Part shown: piece by piece, positions 7,127 to 12,161 of the stretch
Numbering within the stretch: position 1 is the stretch's first letter
How the letters are laid out: every line of letters begins with the position of its first letter
Source of the DNA: Cellvibrionaceae bacterium
GTDB taxonomy: Bacteria; Pseudomonadota; Gammaproteobacteria; Pseudomonadales; Cellvibrionaceae
DNA length: 12,161 bases
Direction: 5' to 3'
NCBI GenBank assembly: GCA_027012915.1
Contig: JALUYN010000361.1
Coordinates: forward strand, 1 to 12,161
Made by a program: the position numbers and the translations under genes
The notes under the pieces: generated by a model
The model's input: only the letters and a program-made list of their open reading frames with translations
What the model was told of the DNA's origin: nothing
Database searches by the model: none

Positions 7127-8689
7127 TCAGAGTTCATCGAGATTTTCCAACAGAGAATCCGCTTGTTGTCGAATCACCAAGCGATCTTGCGGTGATCGTT
7201 TTAACCAGTTCTTAACGGGAAAGGACATTCTTGGATTTTTTTCAAAGGTCGCAAGATGCCTGTCGATAAAGCCCCAATAAAGCAAGTTGAATGGGCAGGC
7301 GTTATTCCCAGTCTTGATTTTGACATTGTAGTAACAACTGCCGCAGTAATCGCTCATCTTATGAATATAATTACCGCTGGCTGCGTAGGGTTTTGAAGCA
7401 ATCCAACCACCGTCGGCAAATTGAGACATGCCTCGAGTGTTGGGTAGCTCAACCCATTCTATGGCGTCGATATAGATACCGAGATACCAGTCGTCTACTT
7501 GATCGGGATCGATGCCTGCGAGTAGAGAAAAATTGCCAGTGATCATCAAGCGTTGGATATGGTGTGCGTAGGCAAATTGCAGGGATTGTTCGATGCTCTT
7601 GTGCAAGCAGTTCATGCGAGTGTTTGCTGTCCAGAACCAATCAGGCAAAGTACGAACGGCCTTAAGCTGATTCCGGCTACGATAGTCGGGCATATTGATC
7701 CAGTACATCGCGCGAACGTACTCACGCCATCCGAGAATTTGTCGTACAAAGCCCTCGATCTGGGCGATGTCGATATTGCCGGAAGAACTCTTAAAGGCAT
7801 CGATTGCTGCGTCAATCACCTGTCTTGGCGATAGCATTTTGGTGTTCAGCGAAAAACTGATTCTCGAATGATACAGACTCCATGCGTACTCTGAGTCTTG
7901 GGTCATGGCATCTTGGAAACGACCAAAATTCGGCAGGCAAAATTGACAAAAATGCGAAAGCAATTCTCGGGCTTGTGTTCGAGTGGTCGGCCAGACAATC
8001 CGATTATTGGGATGCCCAATAGTTTCAATATTGTGCCGTTTGAGCCTCGTCAATATAGCCGATACATCGCTTGCAAAAAGCAAAGGCTGAGGAATGTCGT
8101 CAAGATCTGATGGTGTTAACGGTTCGCGATTGCTGGTGTCATAGTTCCACTTTCCACCAATTGGGTTTTCACCTTCCATCAGAACATCAAAACGCAGACG
8201 CATTTTGCGATAAAAACTCTCCATGCGTACGGCTTTTTTTGCTTTGCAGTAGGTGGAAAAATCACGGTGTTCCAGGAAAAAGTGTTCGCTTGCCACGCAC
8301 AGTGTTTTCACTGGTTGTGTTGTTGAAAACTGCAACAGCTGTTGAGACAGTCGATACTCATCCGGTTGTTGATATTCGAATAGAGTCGCTCCAGTACGGT
8401 CGATAATGTGCGCGATCAAATGGGGAAGATCCTGGAATTCCGCAGTTTCATCCAGCGTTAGATAGCAGACTCTGTGACCCGCTTTTACCAGTGCGTCGGC
8501 AAAGTTGTGCATGGCTTGAAAAAACGCACAGGCCTTTTGAACGTGGTGGCGGGTGTAGCGAGCTTCCTGGTGAAGTTCCGCAATCAGATAAAGAATGTTC
8601 AGGTCTTTTGTGCGAAACCAACTGTGTGTGGCATTCAGTTGATCCCCAAGAATGAGTCGAACTTTTTGTGCCGCTTCGAGAGTAATCAT
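7127..8689 (-). CDS. Fe-S cluster photolyase/cryptochrome (PhrB / FeS-BCP type)
   Basis: This 520-residue protein is of the COG3046 photolyase-related group, prokaryotic (6-4) photolyases or cryptochromes that bind FAD and a [4Fe-4S] cluster and repair UV lesions with blue light. The N-terminal antenna domain opens VRLILGDQLNATHSWF (residues 10-25). The helical FAD domain includes EYAWSLYHSRISFSLNTKML (267-286), QILGWREYVRAMYW (317-330) and the M-I-T-G-N-F loop (382-387). Four cysteines, C361, C449, C452 and C465, match the spacing of the cluster ligands of Agrobacterium PhrB (C350, C438, C441, C454) exactly, at an offset of 11. Length is normal. The ATG at 8689 is weakly supported by its upstream bases. 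Repair versus photoreceptor function cannot be decided from sequence alone. Confidence 0.93.
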   Translation of the reverse strand: MITLEAAQKVRLILGDQLNATHSWFRTKDLNILYLIAELHQEARYTRHHVQKACAFFQAMHNFADALVKAGHRVCYLTLDETAEFQDLPHLIAHIIDRTGATLFEYQQPDEYRLSQQLLQFSTTQPVKTLCVASEHFFLEHRDFSTYCKAKKAVRMESFYRKMRLRFDVLMEGENPIGGKWNYDTSNREPLTPSDLDDIPQPLLFASDVSAILTRLKRHNIETIGHPNNRIVWPTTRTQARELLSHFCQFCLPNFGRFQDAMTQDSEYAWSLYHSRISFSLNTKMLSPRQVIDAAIDAFKSSSGNIDIAQIEGFVRQILGWREYVRAMYWINMPDYRSRNQLKAVRTLPDWFWTANTRMNCLHKSIEQSLQFAYAHHIQRLMITGNFSLLAGIDPDQVDDWYLGIYIDAIEWVELPNTRGMSQFADGGWIASKPYAASGNYIHKMSDYCGSCYYNVKIKTGNNACPFNLLYWGFIDRHLATFEKNPRMSFPVKNWLKRSPQDRLVIRQQADSLLENLDEL

Positions 8690-8771
8690 ATAGTTAAGCC
8701 CGTAATGCGATTAACCTTTGCCGAGGCATAGGCCAATTCATACTTTGTCAACTTTGCTGCGCCTGCATCGC

Positions 8772-9050
8772 TCAGAGCAGTATTTCACTTCGTTCCAGCA
8801 GGTTTTCCACTTTTTTCTCCAGCGAAAAGGTCGTTGGCAAACGCAGCACACTTTCTCGGGTAGCTGAGATTTCTTTTTCATAGTGCGGTTGATACCAGGA
8901 TGAATATCTTGATAGCCGGTTTTTGTCTTGAGGGGCAGTCGTATAGCGGCTACTAAAAATTCGCATTCTCATCGGCTTGATTGTTCTTCCATCTTCTAAA
9001 GCCTCATCGGCCGACACTCTATGAACTCGCCCTATCAGAAAATTGATCAC
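8772..9050 (-). CDS. Hypothetical 92-residue basic protein between FAD oxidoreductase and photolyase
   Basis: I do not recognise this protein. It would start with GTG at 9048-9050, overlap the end of the FAD oxidoreductase gene by 32 bases and end 82 bases before the photolyase start. It has no membrane segment, signal peptide or Cys. A central stretch is rich in Arg, Tyr and Ser ([17 protein letters not shown], then [14 protein letters not shown]), and the C-terminal third is probably helical and mixed-charge ([18 protein letters not shown]). The Shine-Dalgarno is weak. The frame fills a space that otherwise would be an unusually long gap in a same-strand cluster, and the residue mix looks like a protein, so I favour a real gene. 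A chance frame is still possible. Confidence 0.5.
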   Translation of the reverse strand: MINFLIGRVHRVSADEALEDGRTIKPMRMRIFSSRYTTAPQDKNRLSRYSSWYQPHYEKEISATRESVLRLPTTFSLEKKVENLLERSEILL

Positions 9051-10014
9051 AAGCGTTCACTGCCGATAAGTAGGCGCCTTCTATGCGTCCACTTTGCGTC
9101 CAGTCACCCATCAATGACAGGTGTTGATCGCGATCAATCCAGAAGCTGTCTGGTTTTTGATAGTCGCTAGACATACTGGCGTAAGCCCAATAGTGGGAAA
9201 CCGATTCGATCACAGTCAGCTTTGTAGAAAATACTTTTTCCAGCCAGCGTTGACCGATGTTTGGCAGTTTGTCTTCTATTTGTTTTCCCTGTTGGCCAGA
9301 CCATAGCGGATTAAAATGCAGCATCCATTGTTCAGCAATGGTGTTTCTGTCCGGTCTGGATGAGAGCTTTGAGGCCCAGCGAACTTCGTCGTCACTGAAT
9401 ATCCCCTGAACATCTCTGTCGGTAGTTTCTAACAGTTGCACACCCAGTGCCCAACAGGGCTGCAGGCTGTCTGAAGGGATTGATTTTGCCAAATGGCTGT
9501 GACCGTTGATGAGCTCGAATGCTTGCCTCGCCGGAGCCGAGACAAACAGCCAATCGAAGGGCTGATAGCAAATGGCTTTATCGTCGAAAACATGCCAGCC
9601 ATTATCGGTTTTCTCGATTCGAGCAATTCGTGTTTGAAAGCGAATGTTCAAATCTTCAGAAAGATAGTGAGCAATACTGTTCATGCTCGGTGTACCCACA
9701 TATCGAGCGGTATCGTCGGTGGATTTTGAGAGGTTCCCTTGCTTGAATGTGTGGGGACAAAAATCCCATGCTTTGATCACACCAGCTTCAAGCCACTGCT
9801 CAATTTCACGGACAAATCGCGGATCCCGGCCTGTGAAATACTGGGCACCAATATCGACAGATGTGGGTGTGTCATCCCAATTGAGGCGCTTGCTGCAAAG
9901 GCGGCCGCCCCGGCCCCGGGATTTTTCAAATACCACCACTTGGTGGCCTTGATTCTGCAACTGTCTAGCCGTTAGCAGGCCCGACAGTCCTGCGCCAATA
10001 ATTGCTATGTTCAA
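9019..10014 (-). CDS. FAD-dependent oxidoreductase, renalase/COG3380-like amine oxidase
   Basis: This 331-residue protein has an N-terminal Rossmann fold for FAD: MNIAIIGAGLSG with GxGxxG at residues 7-12, E30 at the end of the second strand, and the R-G-R-G-G-R motif (33-38) typical of amine-oxidase/renalase-like flavoproteins. The C-terminal FAD signature is GDWTQSGRIEGAYLSAVNA (near residues 303-322). Substrate is unknown. The family is often found next to photolyase genes in Proteobacteria, as here. The start is TTG at 10012-10014, supported by AAGGA (10022-10026) 7 bases upstream and by the family N-terminus; no ATG fits the Rossmann strand. The 150 bp upstream (10015-10164) has no gene and should hold the promoter of this cluster, but I see no convincing -35/-10 pair. 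Confidence 0.9.
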   Translation of the reverse strand: MNIAIIGAGLSGLLTARQLQNQGHQVVVFEKSRGRGGRLCSKRLNWDDTPTSVDIGAQYFTGRDPRFVREIEQWLEAGVIKAWDFCPHTFKQGNLSKSTDDTARYVGTPSMNSIAHYLSEDLNIRFQTRIARIEKTDNGWHVFDDKAICYQPFDWLFVSAPARQAFELINGHSHLAKSIPSDSLQPCWALGVQLLETTDRDVQGIFSDDEVRWASKLSSRPDRNTIAEQWMLHFNPLWSGQQGKQIEDKLPNIGQRWLEKVFSTKLTVIESVSHYWAYASMSSDYQKPDSFWIDRDQHLSLMGDWTQSGRIEGAYLSAVNACDQFSDRASS

Positions 10015-10021
10015 TATTCAG

Positions 10022-10026
10022 TCCTT
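10022..10026 (-). promoter_or_regulatory. Shine-Dalgarno deciding the TTG start of the FAD oxidoreductase
   Basis: AAGGA on the complement lies 7 bases before the TTG at 10012-10014. Together with the immediate N-I-A-I-I-G-A-G Rossmann strand it makes the rare TTG start the best choice. Confidence 0.75.
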
Positions 10027-10164
10027 GGGTGGCTTGTTCTGGATTGGTCAAGACAAAAATCATCTTTCCTGCATAAGTGCATACGCATGTGCCAAAGGGG
10101 TAGATTAAGAGTGACACCGATAATCGTTTTGGTTTAATCAACACATATGACTTGCAGGGCAAGA

Positions 10165-10767
10165 TCAGAGCTTTCTTGCGGGTGTTTGCAGCTGAATGAC
10201 TACTTCCGCGGTTTGAATTGCGTCAATCTGGGCGCCATGTTTACCGTCTTGGTTGTCTCGCTGATTATCAAGTTTCAGATATTGCGTCAGATTGTCTAGC
10301 GAGGGACCTCTCGCTGAACAAGGTATTTTCACCGATTGTGCCCAGGGTTGCGCGGCTCTCTGAGAGCAAAATACGCCCGTTATGGCTGGCGTAACTACTT
10401 TATAGCGTTCTATGTGGTCCACAATGAGTGGCCAGTCAAATGATGCGTTGTGAATTACAACCAGTCTTTTTTCCAGCCAGGGTAAAATTTTGGGCCATTG
10501 TTCGGAAAAAGCAGGGTGTTTCTGCGCCTGTTCTTGAGTGATTCCGTTGATCTGTGAAGCCTCAGCGTTCATTGGCCTGTGGGGCTGAATAAGAAATTCT
10601 TCACTGGCGTAGATTTTTTTATCTTGTACCAGGGCAAGGCCAAGGCTAACAATACCTGGAGCCCCTTGCGCGTCGAATAGTCCTGTGGTCTCTGTATCAA
10701 CAACAATATATTCATCGGGTAAGGCTTTAAATGGCCAAAGGAGCTGATTCATCAGTTCAGGAGTCAT
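10165..10767 (-). CDS. DEDDh 3'-5' exonuclease (DnaQ/epsilon-like)
   Basis: This 200-residue protein is a DnaQ-like exonuclease of the DEDDh class, expected to degrade DNA or RNA from the 3' end with two metal ions. The catalytic set is visible: VVDTETTG with D24 and E26 (Exo I), H-N-A-S-F-D with D111 (Exo II), and HGAQID with H177 and D182 (Exo III). It lacks polymerase or helicase domains. The Exo II-Exo III segment is slightly diverged, so specificity is open. The ATG at 10765-10767 is preferred; a GTG one codon earlier is equally possible. Neither has a good Shine-Dalgarno. The gap to the upstream RES toxin stop is only 12 bases, so it is probably co-transcribed and translationally coupled with the toxin-antitoxin genes. 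Confidence 0.9.
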   Translation of the reverse strand: MTPELMNQLLWPFKALPDEYIVVDTETTGLFDAQGAPGIVSLGLALVQDKKIYASEEFLIQPHRPMNAEASQINGITQEQAQKHPAFSEQWPKILPWLEKRLVVIHNASFDWPLIVDHIERYKVVTPAITGVFCSQRAAQPWAQSVKIPCSARGPSLDNLTQYLKLDNQRDNQDGKHGAQIDAIQTAEVVIQLQTPARKL

Positions 10768-10779
10768 CACGGGTTCACA

Positions 10780-11439
10780 TTATTCAACGGATTTAAGTTC
10801 CAGAACGTCGGTTATTTCAGAACCGTTCCAATGGAACTGGTAGTGGCCGGCTTGAATGGCTGGCGGCTGCATCAAACGGGGCCTGAGAGCGGCTACACAT
10901 TCCCCGTCAGGATGGCGCACTGAGTTGTATAGAATACCCAGTTCGTTTTGATCTCTGAGCTTTTCAGCCATATCTTGAGCATGGGCAAAGTTTTCAGGTG
11001 CATGGACTTTTGTATCACTACGTAAATCAACGACGGCACCATCTACATTGCATTTATAGCAGCGCATGGTCAGAACCTGGGCGGGCTCATCCGTTGCCTT
11101 CAATAGCCTGGCTCTACTGAACTTGGATTCAGCCAATGCTGTGGTTAGATCCAGACCGGCGTAATACACGCCGTAGTGTCCCCTCGTAAATCGGCTCTCA
11201 ATACCGCGATGGGTAAACGCCGCCATGATAGGAGTGCAGCCCGGCCCCGTTATTCGATCTTCTGGGGGTACAAGAGAGATATCACCTGCCTGATCGCGAA
11301 GGCGATCATTGGTGAGGCTTTCCAGTACATAGGCTGCTTCAAGTTCGTCGGGATCTAACAGATTCTCAAAGATCTGAATTGGAGGGAAGTGGCTGGGGAT
11401 AAGGCGGTAGGTGTCGCAATTTAGTTCAACCCTATCCAT
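10780..11439 (-). CDS. RES-domain toxin of an Xre/RES toxin-antitoxin pair
   Basis: This 219-residue protein has the RES domain. Characterised members (MbcT, ParT, Pseudomonas Res) destroy NAD+ by phosphorolysis or hydrolysis, or ADP-ribosylate targets. The family residues are visible: Arg in ESRFTRGHYGVYYAG (R83/R86, residues 81-95), Glu in TALAESKF (E104) and Ser in YNSVRHPDGECV (S173), so the toxin looks active. The start is the ATG at 11437-11439, inside the antitoxin stop region (8-base overlap, ATGGATAG). It is supported by GGGGAG (11444-11449) 4 bases upstream; an in-frame ATG 27 bases earlier lacks this. The overlap with the antitoxin is the usual coupling for this family. The exonuclease follows closely downstream. 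Confidence 0.93.
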   Translation of the reverse strand: MDRVELNCDTYRLIPSHFPPIQIFENLLDPDELEAAYVLESLTNDRLRDQAGDISLVPPEDRITGPGCTPIMAAFTHRGIESRFTRGHYGVYYAGLDLTTALAESKFSRARLLKATDEPAQVLTMRCYKCNVDGAVVDLRSDTKVHAPENFAHAQDMAEKLRDQNELGILYNSVRHPDGECVAALRPRLMQPPAIQAGHYQFHWNGSEITDVLELKSVE

Positions 11440-11842
11440 AGTGCTCCCCGCGCCATCCATCCACATACCGTCTCACGTCCGAAAGATCTACCACCCGACC
11501 TGCCAGCATCCGCTCCAAAGCCGATTGTCCGCCAAAGTCCTTATTGGGTTTACGGATCCAATTTTTCCATTGGGCTGGATCACTAAATAGCAGTTGGATT
11601 CCTTTATATATGCCTGCCAGGTAAGACAGGCGTTCCAGAGTGTCGCCGGATAGCTTGATGCTTTCTTTATTGCCTATTTTCTTGCGCCAGTTGTGCAGTG
11701 TAGTTCGGCTATTGAGACCTGCGAGATTGCAGCGTTGTTCGTCCGTCAGGTTCCACTCGTCGGCAATGCCAAGAAACAATTTAACCGCTACTCGCCCCTG
11801 CACTCCGGGGTCGATTGGCCTGGGGGATGTTTGAGTGTTCAT
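11432..11842 (-). CDS. Xre/MbcA/ParS-type antitoxin (DUF2384)
   Basis: This 136-residue protein is the antitoxin partner of the RES toxin. An Xre-like helix-turn-helix region spans about residues 30-60 (ADEWNLTDEQRCNLAGL, then the T-T-L-H-N-W-R-K-K recognition-helix-like part). The C-terminal toxin-binding domain has the family pattern GGQSALERMLAGRVVDLSDVRRYVDGW (104-130), whose tail normally plugs the toxin active site. It should bind its own promoter as well as the toxin. The ATG at 11842 is supported by AAGGA 9 bases upstream and by a strong promoter further up. Order antitoxin-toxin and the 8-base overlap are standard for this family. Confidence 0.94.
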   Translation of the reverse strand: MNTQTSPRPIDPGVQGRVAVKLFLGIADEWNLTDEQRCNLAGLNSRTTLHNWRKKIGNKESIKLSGDTLERLSYLAGIYKGIQLLFSDPAQWKNWIRKPNKDFGGQSALERMLAGRVVDLSDVRRYVDGWRGEHYG

Positions 11843-11869
11843 GGCGAATATTCCTTAAGTTACACACTA

Positions 11870-11898
11870 TTATTATGTTCATATGTGAACAAAGTCAA
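11870..11898 (-). promoter_or_regulatory. Sigma70 promoter of the toxin-antitoxin operon
   Basis: On the complement, TTGACT (11893-11898) is followed by a 17-base spacer and TAATAA (11870-11875), a near-consensus promoter that would start transcription about 20 bases before the antitoxin ATG. The spacer contains the palindrome at 11877-11890, so a bound antitoxin would block RNA polymerase. Confidence 0.78.
11877..11890. promoter_or_regulatory. Probable antitoxin operator O1
   Basis: The imperfect palindrome GTTCATATGTGAAC, with 5-base arms GTTCA/TGAAC, lies wholly between the -35 and -10 of the toxin-antitoxin promoter. That is where an autorepressing Xre-type antitoxin would be expected to bind. 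Binding itself is inferred. Confidence 0.65.
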
Positions 11899-11905
11899 TA
11901 AATGT

Positions 11906-11919
11906 GTTCATGTGTGAGG
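11906..11919. promoter_or_regulatory. Probable antitoxin operator O2
   Basis: GTTCATGTGTGAGG is a second, weaker copy of the O1 motif in the same orientation. It starts 29 bases further upstream, just before the -35 box. Two sites about three helical turns apart suit cooperative binding of the antitoxin or of the toxin-antitoxin complex. Confidence 0.5.
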
Positions 11920-12086
11920 TGTTGGGTGAAGATAGCTGGTTATTGTTGCTATGACAAAAACAGGGCAAGGGTCATTTGGAGAATGGCTACAGTCTTATGA
12001 ATATGGCTGTTGCTTTTTGAGGGTTGCAGCAGAGGGATATTTAGTTGCGGCTGATCGATCTGTAGCTTTTTGAAAAATAAGGGAAA
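11920..12086. other. Gene-poor stretch between toxin-antitoxin promoter and tRNA remnant
   Basis: This 167-base stretch holds no gene I can support. An open frame of 40 codons on the plus strand (ATG at 11951, TGA at 12071-12073) has no Shine-Dalgarno and no recognisable features. No convincing terminator hairpin was seen beside the tRNA remnant. Confidence 0.5.
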
Positions 12087-12136
12087 TGGCCCGCCCTAGA
12101 GGATTCGAACCTCTGACCTTCGCCTCCGGAGGGCGA
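12087..12136 (-). tRNA. 3' fragment of tRNA-Arg(CCG), possible att site remnant
   Basis: Reading the complement from 12136 to 12087, the sequence forms the 3' two-thirds of a tRNA. An anticodon stem TCGCC/GGCGA closes the 7-base loop CTCCGGA (anticodon CCG, arginine). A 5-base variable region AGGTC follows, then a T arm AGAGG-TTCGAAT-CCTCT, the acceptor 3' strand AGGGCGG, discriminator G, and CCA (12087-12089). The 25 bases before the anticodon stem (12137-12161) do not form a D arm. They cannot pair with the acceptor strand, although 30 of the usual 31 bases 5' of the anticodon loop are inside the window. So this is a partial gene, not an intact one cut by the edge. A fragment from anticodon stem to CCA is the typical extent of an integrase attachment-site duplication. 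Confidence 0.75.
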
Positions 12137-12161
12137 ATTCGGCACTAACCGGGACAACCAC

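Noticed and set aside
10161..10180. Possible transcription terminator after the exonuclease (CTTGC/GCAAG hairpin near 10150-10162)
   Set aside because: The stem is only 5 bases with a 3-base loop and is not followed by a T run on the minus strand, so intrinsic termination is not supported.
11951..12073. Plus-strand open frame of 40 codons divergent from the toxin-antitoxin operon
   Set aside because: No Shine-Dalgarno, no recognisable features, and its length is within chance expectation.
12131..12147. GAATTCGGCAC beside the tRNA fragment, resembling the EcoRI adaptor of old cDNA libraries, which would make the broken tRNA an assembly artefact
   Set aside because: The following bases do not continue the usual adaptor, and the GAATT is part-explained by the tRNA anticodon stem. 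An artefact cannot be excluded because the window ends 14 bases later, but an att-site remnant is simpler.
1..12161. CRISPR arrays, rRNA genes and full insertion sequences
   Set aside because: No regularly spaced direct repeats, no rRNA-like sequence and no transposase or integrase gene were seen in either strand.

Overview
The window looks like chromosome from a Gram-negative bacterium, most likely a free-living, possibly marine, gammaproteobacterium. That is inferred from the family mix: a subunit-type 5-oxoprolinase, a membrane diguanylate cyclase, a PrpF-type isomerase, an Fe-S photolyase, a RES/Xre toxin-antitoxin pair, and alpha-helical membrane proteins with Gram-negative style Shine-Dalgarno sites. 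I cannot name the genus. Base composition is mixed, near 50% GC by eye. Coding density is high and most genes lie on the minus strand.

Layout. (1) 1-2751, minus: a 5-oxoproline (pyroglutamate) locus. A D-glutamate cyclase-like protein (YcsI/DUF1445) comes first, then pxpA, pxpB and pxpC (cut by the window start). The three pxp genes are translationally coupled by 1-4 base overlaps. A 162 bp nested-palindrome element fills the gap between ycsI and pxpA exactly, from the ycsI stop codon to the pxpA Shine-Dalgarno. (2) 2859-3656, minus: a two-domain voltage-gated-type K+ channel with an acidic C-terminal coiled coil. (3) 3905-5916, plus: an apparent two-gene operon of a six-helix membrane diguanylate cyclase and a secreted DUF4344 zinc metallopeptidase. 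Its end overlaps the end of the next cluster tail-to-tail. (4) 5876-10014, minus: FAD oxidoreductase (renalase-like), an unrecognised 92-residue protein, an Fe-S cluster photolyase/cryptochrome, and a PrpF isomerase. (5) 10165-11842, minus: an Xre/MbcA-type antitoxin and a RES toxin with a clear autoregulated promoter, followed 12 bp later by a DEDDh 3'-5' exonuclease. (6) 12087-12136, minus: the 3' part of a tRNA-Arg(CCG), from the anticodon stem to CCA, with no matching 5' half. This is what an integrase attachment-site remnant looks like.

How the genes may work together. YcsI plus PxpABC would cyclise D-glutamate to 5-oxoproline and reopen 5-oxoproline to glutamate with ATP. The photolyase and FAD oxidoreductase suggest a light/flavin-linked DNA repair or photoprotection unit. 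The toxin-antitoxin promoter probably also drives the exonuclease. The tRNA remnant predicts a genomic island just outside the right edge. Nothing is certainly a new system. The best candidates for a second look are the tRNA remnant, the toxin-antitoxin-exonuclease operon, the palindromic element, the cyclase/metallopeptidase pair and the unknown 92-residue protein.
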